The position numbers and the translations under genes are program-made. The notes below the pieces were generated by a model. The model was not told where the DNA came from and made no database searches. It saw nothing but the letters and a program-made list of their open reading frames with translations. From Bacteroidales bacterium (GTDB lineage: Bacteria > Bacteroidota > Bacteroidia > Bacteroidales > UBA932): a stretch of 18,500 nucleotides of DNA. The stretch's first letter is position 1. Every line of letters begins with the position of its first letter. This document shows, piece after piece, positions 7,956 through 14,326 of this stretch. The stretch is taken from contig JAEENZ010000016.1 in the NCBI GenBank assembly GCA_016283985.1, positions 1 through 18,500 of the forward strand, read 5' to 3'.

Positions 7956-7984
7956 TCCCCGCCACCGGAAGGGAGCAGGGATTG
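7946..7984 (-). terminator. Rho-independent terminator after the FISUMP lipoprotein gene
   Basis: Read on the minus strand, CAATCCCTGC (7984-7975) pairs with GCGGGGATTG (7962-7953) to form a 10-bp stem with one G-U pair and a 12-nt loop. CTTTTAT follows immediately. It lies about 25 nt past the stop of the lipoprotein gene, in the right orientation to end that transcript. Confidence 0.68.
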
Positions 7985-8007
7985 GATTATGGGATCATGT
8001 TTCAGTA

Positions 8008-9741
8008 CTATTCGACGTCTTTGACCAGGCGAACGGCGCGGCCGAAGGGACGGCTGGACTGATCGAAGCGCCAGTTGATATAAGAACCTCCACCAGTACC
8101 GAGATCGAGGGCATATGCATACTCACGATTGGTACAATAAGAAGATGTCCAATATGAAGATCCTGCATTAGTGTCACTGACATTATAATAACCGACAGCA
8201 TTATTGCCAGGATCCAAGGTGCCTGCTGCCGGGAGGAATACAGCTCCGTTGGCTTCCATAACTGCCCACTCGGTATCAGAATAAACGTTGTCGGTCCAAT
8301 TGATTGAAGCAGGTTTGTCAGAATTACCTATAGTTATCGTATTGGTTAATGCCGTAATGGCTGATCCTGCCCAATCATCAGGAAGTAAAATAACTCCACG
8401 GATGCCATTGACAGTGCCAACACCACGACGGTTAACAGCATTGGCTCTCTCATTTGCCAGATAGGCCCACTCGCTTTGAGTAAGCGTGCGCCACTGGTCC
8501 GTTTCATCTCCTCCGTTAAGGATAGCGTTGAATACACCCCAGTCGTTGTTTGTTCCATCGATGCCTGAAGATGCAGGTCCGTAAGCGTAACTTCCACCCC
8601 AGTAAGAACTATTGCAAATGGCAAAAGGCTTAAAATGATAATCGCCATTACTATAACGATATCCACTGGATGCATACATGAACAGATCGATTCTTTGTGC
8701 ACTTGTGAAATCATTAATGTATGACCCTATAAGTCCGGCTCTCCTGACTGTACTATTATTACCTGTTGCACCGGAAATATCCCATTGATTGTCAGCAAAG
8801 GTGAAGACGCCACCGTTGTAATCCTTCTCGGCGATGGGAGTGTTAACAGCTGTGGCAGATTTGGTCTTGTGGATATTTCCGCCATAGAACCACTGAAGGT
8901 TGCCCTTGGAGAAATACACCTTCTTTGTACTGCTCACGGAGAACTGGCCACCAAGGCGGCCGGGATTGGTCTTGAGCACGGATGAAAGGTTTGTTTGATA
9001 ATAGGTGCCGGCTGCCAAGGTGAGGGAAGGAACGGAGAAATAATATCCTACACCGCCTTCCGTGGCCTTGAAGGATATTGCCTTTCCCGAAATTGCGGGA
9101 AGAGCGACATATATAGGATTTGTGGCAGACCAGGGCGTCACCACATAATCGACACCGTCGATGGTAACCCTGAGCTCGGTGGCAACGGCATTGAGCGTAA
9201 GCTTCCAAATGACAAACTGGTTAACGAGGGAAACATTTGCCTTGAATGAGGCAGCGGAACCAGCGACAGAAAAGTTTCCGGAACCTATACGCACATCGTA
9301 CTTCTCGCTTATGCTATCGGATCCGATAAGGTTACCCTTCTGAGCGGTGAGAAGGTCCGCCTTTAATTCCTTGGAGGATGCATCTACGGCAGATGCAGGG
9401 TAGATAACCGTAACAAGGGTATTGTCGGCGGGGGTGGCAGAAAGTTTTGCGCTGATGGTAGCATTACCGGAACCATCCACCGAGTCAATATTGGCAACAT
9501 CAAGGTATTTGGTCTCTGATACAGTGTAGATGAGGGCGACTTTTTCGTTTTCCGCCCAGCTGGCCGTCACGGTCGAGCCGGCATCGGCCAATGCCTTGGA
9601 AGCAGGCTTCTCGACTATTGCAGTGAAAGGAATTCCTGCCTGGAGATTAGACTGTTCGGGAGTCTCGATGGGTTCGATCTTGTTGCAAGCCGCAAATGCA
9701 AGGATGATAGCGGCAAATCCAAATAACTTCTTCATAATCAT
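8008..9741 (-). CDS. Surface lipoprotein: fimbrillin-like N-terminus plus FISUMP-type C-terminal domain
   Basis: The protein has 577 residues. The N-terminus MIMKKLFGFAAIILAFAAC is a lipoprotein signal with lipidated Cys19, so it should be exported and anchored in the outer membrane. Residues 35-280 resemble the fimbrillin/Mfa-like N-terminal region found in Bacteroidales (PFTAIVEKPASKA, then VTASWAENEKVALIYTV). From about 290 a FISUMP-type domain follows: FSVSSTKKVYFSKGNLQW, DWGVFNA, WRTLTQSEWAYL, ILLPDDW, AVFLPAAGT, SSYWTSS and the C-terminal GRAVRLV. Its ligand is unknown; members are taken to be surface or pilus-tip structural or adhesive proteins. The ATG at 9741 has GGAGGAG 3 nt upstream; the ATG at 9735 (MKKLF) is an alternative. 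The C-terminal half is visibly more AT-rich than the N-terminal half. A 53-residue peptide gene lies 12 nt upstream. Confidence 0.82.
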   Translation of the reverse strand: MIMKKLFGFAAIILAFAACNKIEPIETPEQSNLQAGIPFTAIVEKPASKALADAGSTVTASWAENEKVALIYTVSETKYLDVANIDSVDGSGNATISAKLSATPADNTLVTVIYPASAVDASSKELKADLLTAQKGNLIGSDSISEKYDVRIGSGNFSVAGSAASFKANVSLVNQFVIWKLTLNAVATELRVTIDGVDYVVTPWSATNPIYVALPAISGKAISFKATEGGVGYYFSVPSLTLAAGTYYQTNLSSVLKTNPGRLGGQFSVSSTKKVYFSKGNLQWFYGGNIHKTKSATAVNTPIAEKDYNGGVFTFADNQWDISGATGNNSTVRRAGLIGSYINDFTSAQRIDLFMYASSGYRYSNGDYHFKPFAICNSSYWGGSYAYGPASSGIDGTNNDWGVFNAILNGGDETDQWRTLTQSEWAYLANERANAVNRRGVGTVNGIRGVILLPDDWAGSAITALTNTITIGNSDKPASINWTDNVYSDTEWAVMEANGAVFLPAAGTLDPGNNAVGYYNVSDTNAGSSYWTSSYCTNREYAYALDLGTGGGSYINWRFDQSSRPFGRAVRLVKDVE

Positions 9742-9744
9742 TTA

Positions 9745-9751
9745 CTCCTCC
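9745..9751 (-). promoter_or_regulatory. Strong Shine-Dalgarno ahead of the FISUMP lipoprotein gene
   Basis: GGAGGAG lies 3 nt before the first ATG and 9 nt before the second. It is notable because the other leaders in this window are AT-rich without such a motif, as is usual in Bacteroidetes. It sits in the 12-nt gap after the small upstream gene, so it probably serves reinitiation within the operon. Confidence 0.6.
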
Positions 9752-9753
9752 GT

Positions 9754-9915
9754 TTAAACAAGATTAAGCGGATCACCGCCGTCAACATAATCAACAGGGT
9801 CACCGAAAACATTGGACCCGTTCAAGTCCAGGCTCTGGCATAGGAACCCGTTCAAGTGCAGCTCCACAACGCTGGTTGCGGGAGCCTCATACAGTTCTTT
9901 GCTTTTTGTTACCAT
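9754..9915 (-). CDS. Small 53-residue peptide of the Bacteroidales type found beside surface-protein genes
   Basis: On the minus strand an ATG at 9915 opens a 53-residue frame that ends in TAA at 9754, 12 nt before the lipoprotein gene. It begins MVTKSKELYEAPATSVVEL, continues LNGFLCQSLDLNGSN and ends YVDGGDPLNLV. The layout (basic start, Y-x-x-P, V-V-E-L, a single Cys in the middle, an acidic Gly/Asp tail) recalls a very common class of short, usually unnamed Bacteroidales peptides next to fimbrillin or FISUMP genes. It has no hydrophobic signal sequence. A candidate -7 box sits about 40 nt upstream. The unit L-N-G occurs twice, encoded by a near-exact duplication of ACTTGAACGGGT. Function is unknown; it could be a real peptide or a coupling leader for the lipoprotein. 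Confidence 0.68.
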   Translation of the reverse strand: MVTKSKELYEAPATSVVELHLNGFLCQSLDLNGSNVFGDPVDYVDGGDPLNLV

Positions 9916-9950
9916 AAACAGAATATTGAAAATTAATACACTACCAACTC

Positions 9951-9965
9951 ATCTTTGCAAAGATA
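9951..9965 (-). promoter_or_regulatory. -7 box for the small-peptide/lipoprotein unit inside a 14-bp palindrome
   Basis: TATCTTTG on the minus strand (9965-9958) is an exact TAnnTTTG match, about 42 nt before the small gene's ATG. No TTG is found at the usual -33 distance. The box overlaps ATCTTTGCAAAGAT (9951-9964), a perfect 14-bp palindrome, which could also be a dimeric regulator site. Confidence 0.45.
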
Positions 9966-10038
9966 CGCAGAACGCACGGCAGAGTTGTACTGCCTGCGTT
10001 AACAGGAAGTCCGTATCCGTTCAAAAGATGTTGGAAAT

Positions 10039-10059
10039 AGTTTACGAGTTTTGTAAACT
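10039..10059 (-). terminator. Stem-loop at the 3' end of the HTH membrane-protein gene
   Basis: AGTTTAC (10039-10045) and GTAAACT (10053-10059) form a perfect 7-bp AT-rich stem with a 7-nt loop, overlapping the stop codon of the gene. The following minus-strand sequence (ATTTCC) is only weakly U-rich, so terminator function is uncertain. Confidence 0.35.
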
Positions 10060-11118
10060 CTTGGACTTGGCGTCGTAATACCCGGACCTGGAACCGAATC
10101 CGGCGGCATCTATGGCCTCTCCCAGCGTGGCGTCCGGATTCTGCCTCTGGTAGTCCTCAACATACATCAGCCGGAGGCGGTTCACATAGGTGGCAAAGCC
10201 GCCCAGCTCGCTCTTCACCAGCCCCGCGATGTATGTGCGGTTATATCCGCAGCGAGAGGCTACGTCCTGCAGGATGAGGTGCGGATCCAGGAAGGCCTGC
10301 TGCTCTTCCACCACCGTGCGAATGGCAGAGAGTATCTCAGTCTGCTTCTTCTTGGGCAGGGACCTGTGATACACCTGCGTCGCCTCTTCTTCTTTTTCCG
10401 AGGGCTCTTCCAGCGGGCGGTTGCGGTTCGGATGCAGCACTGATATCACGAATACCACGCACAGCACCGCGATGGCGATCATTATCACCGCAAGAACTGC
10501 AGGGTCGTTCAGCAGAACTCCCGTCCAGCAGAGCACGAGGGTCGGCGTTATCATGACCAGCCACCTGCGGGCCTGGCTCACGGGGAAGTCCTTGGGGTTG
10601 GAGAAATCGTCGGGGTCGAAAAGGCCTGCGCACCTGTATACCATCACGACCGAGCTGATGCAGAGCCCGGTCACCAGCACGCCAAGGATGTATAATGCTA
10701 TGGTGAATGCCGATGCCATGGTCTGGTCCCCGGGAATTACTGCGAGCACGACGGCCGCAACCATGGCAAGTGAAACAGGGATACCGGCCAGCAGCACGGC
10801 CCGCTTCCAGCGTTTCCAGCCCATCACCACCCCGAAATATGAAATCAGCAGCAGGGTGAAATGGAACAACGTGGCTGGCAGAAAGTACAGCCTTGTCACA
10901 TACCATGCGTCTACGCTTGCAGGGGTGAATATGTATGGCAGGAGGAACAACGAACTCAGCCATACGCCCGTCACGAAGGGCCTTCCGGGATAATAGTAGC
11001 GGGGGTTGCGGTCGTAGGGCTGGCACATGTGGAACCAACGAACGGCAGCCACAACAAGGCATGTGGTCACATAAACGGCCGCAGCCAAGCCAAGGAAGTA
11101 TGTGGATGATGGCGTCAT
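10042..11118 (-). CDS. Seven-helix membrane protein with C-terminal AraC-type HTH
   Basis: With the ATG at 11118 the protein has 358 residues. Seven hydrophobic segments can be seen at about 7-26, 48-66, 77-99, 108-128, 136-161, 186-203 and 208-228. A charged linker follows (EEPSEKEEEAT, then LPKKKQ). The C-terminus (about 262-355) is an AraC/XylS DNA-binding domain: the first helix-turn-helix is near 284-303 (VASRCGYNRTYIAGLVK), then FATYVNRLRL, and the second is near 334-352 with AAGFGSRSGYY. The frame continues upstream to a TTG at 11163, but a -7 box (11127-11134) lies inside that extension, so the ATG at 11118 with an almost absent leader is preferred. It presumably senses a membrane or external signal and binds DNA while membrane-bound. 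Its target genes cannot be told from the sequence. Confidence 0.8.
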   Translation of the reverse strand: MTPSSTYFLGLAAAVYVTTCLVVAAVRWFHMCQPYDRNPRYYYPGRPFVTGVWLSSLFLLPYIFTPASVDAWYVTRLYFLPATLFHFTLLLISYFGVVMGWKRWKRAVLLAGIPVSLAMVAAVVLAVIPGDQTMASAFTIALYILGVLVTGLCISSVVMVYRCAGLFDPDDFSNPKDFPVSQARRWLVMITPTLVLCWTGVLLNDPAVLAVIMIAIAVLCVVFVISVLHPNRNRPLEEPSEKEEEATQVYHRSLPKKKQTEILSAIRTVVEEQQAFLDPHLILQDVASRCGYNRTYIAGLVKSELGGFATYVNRLRLMYVEDYQRQNPDATLGEAIDAAGFGSRSGYYDAKSKSLQNS

Positions 11119-11126
11119 CGCAAGCA

Positions 11127-11134
11127 CAAAGATA
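11127..11134 (-). promoter_or_regulatory. -7 box for the HTH membrane-protein gene
   Basis: TATCTTTG on the minus strand matches TAnnTTTG exactly. Only 8 nt separate it from the ATG at 11118, which implies a leaderless or nearly leaderless mRNA. No convincing -33 TTG is present at 19-21 nt. Confidence 0.48.
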
Positions 11135-11146
11135 GCAAATTCTTTA

Positions 11147-11154
11147 TATCTTTG
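11147..11154 (+). promoter_or_regulatory. -7 box for the yccF-mutT pair
   Basis: TATCTTTG on the plus strand is an exact -7 match, 18 nt before the yccF start. With the minus-strand box at 11127-11134 it forms a 9-bp inverted repeat (ACAAAGATA/TATCTTTGT) with a 12-nt spacer, so the two divergent promoters face each other. Confidence 0.5.
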
Positions 11155-11172
11155 TCTAGACAATCATAGCAT

Positions 11173-11541
11173 ATGAAATCTATCGGAAACATCTTCTGGC
11201 TTATCCTTGGCGGTATCATCATCGCCCTCATTTACTACATAGTGGGCCTTCTGCTGTGCATTACCATCATCGGCATTCCCTTCGGCGTGCAGCTGTTCAA
11301 GCTTGGTACGTACGCGCTTTGGCCTTTCGGCCGCGAGTTGGTGAACGGGCCGGATGAACCAGGCTGCCTTTCCATCGTTATGAACCTCATCTGGGTTCTC
11401 TGCGGATGGTGGGAGGTGGCGCTACTGCACCTGTTCTTCGGCATCATCTTCTGCATCACCATCGTGGGCATCCCCTTCGGCCTCCAGCACTTTAAGATGG
11501 CCATCGGCTCCATCTTCCCCTTCGGGAAAGAAATCATATGA
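11173..11541 (+). CDS. yccF: YccF-domain inner-membrane protein
   Basis: This is a 122-residue membrane protein made of two copies of the YccF (DUF307) unit. The first copy has CITIIGIPFGVQLFK near residue 29 followed by WPFGREL; the second has CITIVGIPFGLQHFK near residue 94 followed by FPFGKEI. Each unit contributes hydrophobic helices and a Gly-Ile-Pro-Phe-Gly turn. Length and order are normal for the family. The molecular function of the family is not established. A -7 box lies just upstream. The stop overlaps the start of the Nudix gene as ATGA, so the two are probably co-translated. Confidence 0.88.
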   Translation: MKSIGNIFWLILGGIIIALIYYIVGLLLCITIIGIPFGVQLFKLGTYALWPFGRELVNGPDEPGCLSIVMNLIWVLCGWWEVALLHLFFGIIFCITIVGIPFGLQHFKMAIGSIFPFGKEII

Positions 11542-11924
11542 AACGCATCGAGGTAGTAGCTGCGGTTATCCGAAAGGGGGACAGGATTTTTGCCACCCAG
11601 AGGGGCTATGGCGACTGGAAGGACTGGTGGGAGTTCCCCGGCGGGAAGATGGAGCCGGAAGAAGCTCCCGGGGAGGCTCTGGTGCGGGAAATCCGCGAGG
11701 AGCTGAATGCAGAAATCGCCGTCGGGGACTTGATCGAGACCGTGGAATGGGACTATCCTGCTTTCCACCTCACCCTTCACTGCTATTGGTGTACTCTTTT
11801 GACCGATGCCGTTCGCCTGAACGAGCATGAATCCGCGCGCTGGCTGGACGCCGCTTCCCTCTCTTCCGTCCGCTGGCTTCCAGCCGACGAATCACTTGTC
11901 GAAAGAATCAAGGACAGTCTCTAG
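11538..11924 (+). CDS. MutT-like Nudix (deoxy)nucleoside triphosphate pyrophosphohydrolase
   Basis: The protein has 128 residues, a single Nudix domain, and is predicted to be cytoplasmic. The Nudix box runs from G36 in [10 protein letters not shown] through R50-E51 to E54-E55 in [12 protein letters not shown]. The glycine after EE-x is Asn here, as in many MutT/NudG-like proteins. WEFPGG before the box and [14 protein letters not shown] after it are typical of enzymes that hydrolyse oxidised or non-canonical dNTPs (8-oxo-dGTP, or 5-substituted dCTP/CTP). Substrate choice between these cannot be read from the sequence. The start overlaps yccF by 4 nt. The stop codon overlaps the stop of the convergent GH95 gene, so there is no intergenic space. 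Confidence 0.9.
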   Translation: MKRIEVVAAVIRKGDRIFATQRGYGDWKDWWEFPGGKMEPEEAPGEALVREIREELNAEIAVGDLIETVEWDYPAFHLTLHCYWCTLLTDAVRLNEHESARWLDAASLSSVRWLPADESLVERIKDSL

Positions 11925-14326
11925 CGCTCCACAACTTCAACGACCTCCCCATTCTCCCACTTGATATCCACGGTTTTGCCACCGCGGGCGCGGAGGCCGC
12001 GGACTGACCCGGAGGGCCAGGCTGAAGGCAGGGCGGGAAGTATTTCCAAGCCGCCGTCGTGGCTCTGCAAGAGCATCTCGGCGATGCCTGCAGTGCCGCC
12101 GAAGTTACCGTCTATCTGGAAGGGAGGATGATTGTCCCAGAGATTATCCAACGTGCCGAATTTCAGTAGGTTACTGAGCAGTTCATGTGCGTGGTCGCCA
12201 TCCTTCAGGCGGGCCCACATGTTCACCTTCCATCCCATGCTCCAGCCCGTTCCGGCATCCCCACGGTGTTCCAACACAACCTTGCATGCCTCGGCCAGTT
12301 CGGGAGTCGACGTCACGCCGATGGTCCGACCGGGATGCAGGCCATAAAGATGGTTCACGTGCCGATGGGTGTCCTCCGGATTGTCTATATCCTTGCTCCA
12401 CTCCATCAACTGCCCGTAGCGCCCAATCTTGTATGGTGCCAGGCCGGAAATAACTTCCTGCCACTGCGCGCGGCGTTCGGTATCGCAATCCAGCACCTCC
12501 GAGGCCTCTATCGCATCCATCAGCAGCTCCTGCACCACCGCATGCACGAAGGTCGCCCCGGCATCCACGGGCCCGTGTTCGGGAGATGTGGACGGAGCAG
12601 CGGTGTAGTAGCCGTCGGGGTGCTTCCAGAGCATGTCGCAGGAGAAATCGGCGGCGCCGGCGATCAGTTCATACACGCTGCGCAGGTACTTCTTGTCCTG
12701 CGTGAAGGCGTAGCGGTCCCACAGATGCGTGGCAAGCCATGGACCGTTAGCCGGTGCGAGGTTCCAGATCATCGATTCGGAGGCCCCCGGCGAGGCGAAG
12801 CCGTAGATGTTGGAGGATATCTCGGCGGTCCAGCCGCGGGCGTCGTAGTAGGCCTGCGCGACCCTCTCCCCCGATTTCTCCAGGGAGCGGATGTAATCTA
12901 CCAGCGGCGGCATGCATTCGTCCAGATTGGTGACGTTCGCGGGCCAGTAGTTCATCTGGATGTTGATGTTGTTGTGGTAGTCGGTGTTCCAGGGGCCCTT
13001 GATCTTGTTGCACCACAGGCCCTGCAGGTTTGCGGGCATGTCGCCCTGGCGGCTGGATGCTATCAGCAGATACCGCCCGTACTGAAAATACAGAGCCTCC
13101 AGCCCAGGGTCGGCCGCGCCCTCACGGTAGCGGTCCAGCCTGTATGGCGTAGGGGTGTCCTGCAGGGTATCCCTGTCTGACAGTACCAGATCAACACGAC
13201 TGTACAAGTTCTGATAATCAGCCAGATGGCGTTTCAGCAGGCGCTTCCAGCCGCGGCGTCCCGCACGGGCGATGCGGCGTGCAGCGACCTTGCCAGGATC
13301 CTTCCCCTGATAGTATGTGTCGGAATCAGAAAAATCCGGATCGAAATTCATCTTGTAGTTGGTGGCAGATGCAACGAGAAACAGCGCCTCATCGGCGGCA
13401 GACACCTTCAGGACGCCATCTTCAGAGGCCACGGAGCCACCTTTGGCCAAAGCCTTAACCCGCAATGCGAACTTCTCCCCGTTGGCTTTCAATGCACCGG
13501 AATAACATATCGCCCTGCGGCCGACAGATACCGTCGATCCATCTGCAATGGGATTCTGAAGATAGCTTAAAGCCAAATTCAGCGCACCCGGCCTGTCAGC
13601 GGTGAATCGCACCGCCATCACCTGGTCGGGATAAGAAACGAACACCTCGCGCTTGTAGCCCACGCCGTCCTGGCGGAACTGCACGCGCACCAGAGCCGAA
13701 TCCAGCGAAAGGGAACGCTCATAGCCCTCCACGGTGGCTCCGGGGCCGGAATGCGGATCAGGACGCTCAATCTTTACGGCATTCCACTTGCCGCTGTAAT
13801 TCACCTTCTGGGGAGCCTGGGTGCCGAATCCTTCGGGCACAGGACCTTCCCGGAGGCCAGTTTCTATCAACAACTCGCCCAGGGTGGTCATGAAACCGAA
13901 GCGGTCCACCTTCTTGCCGTCCACCTCGCGCTCCGGCAAAGCGCCGAAATTCTTCTTGGTGAGTTCCTCTGCCAGCGCATCGTCCCCATTCAGGAAAGCC
14001 TGCCGTATGGCCGGGAGAACATCCGCCGCATGGCGGTTACAGTCCCAATAGTAAGCAGGATCGTCGCTCACCGCAGGGCCACCGGTCCAGAGGGATTTCT
14101 CGTTCAGCGTGAGCCTCTCGCGGGAAATGGAACCCATCACGTTGGCTCCCAGGGATCCGTTGCCGACGGGCAGCGACTTGCTCTCCCATTCGGGATCCAC
14201 TCCCCCCGCCCAGATGGCACTGCCGGCGGAAGAGGTGGGCATGTCGAACCAGATGCGCATGGGCCCGGATGCCCGTGCGCACAAACCAAGAAGCATGGCT
14301 GCGGCTATGATGACGATCCTCTTCAT
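11921..14326 (-). CDS. Secreted GH95 alpha-L-fucosidase
   Basis: This is an 801-residue glycoside hydrolase of family GH95, which releases alpha-1,2-linked fucose; some members act on galactosides. A Sec signal peptide is visible ([19 protein letters not shown], cleavage near residue 19), pointing to the periplasm or cell surface. The N-terminal beta domain contains [14 protein letters not shown] and [11 protein letters not shown]. The (alpha/alpha)6 catalytic core contains [15 protein letters not shown] (447-461) with N453 and N455, SPEHGP with general-acid E583, [13 protein letters not shown] (654-666) and [13 protein letters not shown] with D739. These match the catalytic residues known from the Bifidobacterium enzyme, so activity is likely. 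The start overlaps the upstream MG2-plug gene by 4 nt. No SusC/SusD pair is nearby. Confidence 0.92.
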   Translation of the reverse strand: MKRIVIIAAAMLLGLCARASGPMRIWFDMPTSSAGSAIWAGGVDPEWESKSLPVGNGSLGANVMGSISRERLTLNEKSLWTGGPAVSDDPAYYWDCNRHAADVLPAIRQAFLNGDDALAEELTKKNFGALPEREVDGKKVDRFGFMTTLGELLIETGLREGPVPEGFGTQAPQKVNYSGKWNAVKIERPDPHSGPGATVEGYERSLSLDSALVRVQFRQDGVGYKREVFVSYPDQVMAVRFTADRPGALNLALSYLQNPIADGSTVSVGRRAICYSGALKANGEKFALRVKALAKGGSVASEDGVLKVSAADEALFLVASATNYKMNFDPDFSDSDTYYQGKDPGKVAARRIARAGRRGWKRLLKRHLADYQNLYSRVDLVLSDRDTLQDTPTPYRLDRYREGAADPGLEALYFQYGRYLLIASSRQGDMPANLQGLWCNKIKGPWNTDYHNNINIQMNYWPANVTNLDECMPPLVDYIRSLEKSGERVAQAYYDARGWTAEISSNIYGFASPGASESMIWNLAPANGPWLATHLWDRYAFTQDKKYLRSVYELIAGAADFSCDMLWKHPDGYYTAAPSTSPEHGPVDAGATFVHAVVQELLMDAIEASEVLDCDTERRAQWQEVISGLAPYKIGRYGQLMEWSKDIDNPEDTHRHVNHLYGLHPGRTIGVTSTPELAEACKVVLEHRGDAGTGWSMGWKVNMWARLKDGDHAHELLSNLLKFGTLDNLWDNHPPFQIDGNFGGTAGIAEMLLQSHDGGLEILPALPSAWPSGSVRGLRARGGKTVDIKWENGEVVEVVER

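Noticed and set aside
9812..10078. An 88-codon plus-strand frame in the spacer between the small peptide gene and the HTH gene
   Set aside because: It overlaps the antisense of the small peptide gene, the promoter region and the 3' end of the HTH gene, and has no recognisable sequence features.
11119..11163. N-terminal extension of the HTH membrane protein from a TTG at 11163
   Set aside because: The extension contains an exact -7 box and no conserved sequence. The ATG at 11118 places the first membrane helix normally.
12185..13180. A 331-codon open frame on the plus strand opposite the GH95 gene
   Set aside because: It is fully antisense to a gene with clear catalytic motifs. Its translation has no recognisable domain and reflects GC-rich codon bias.
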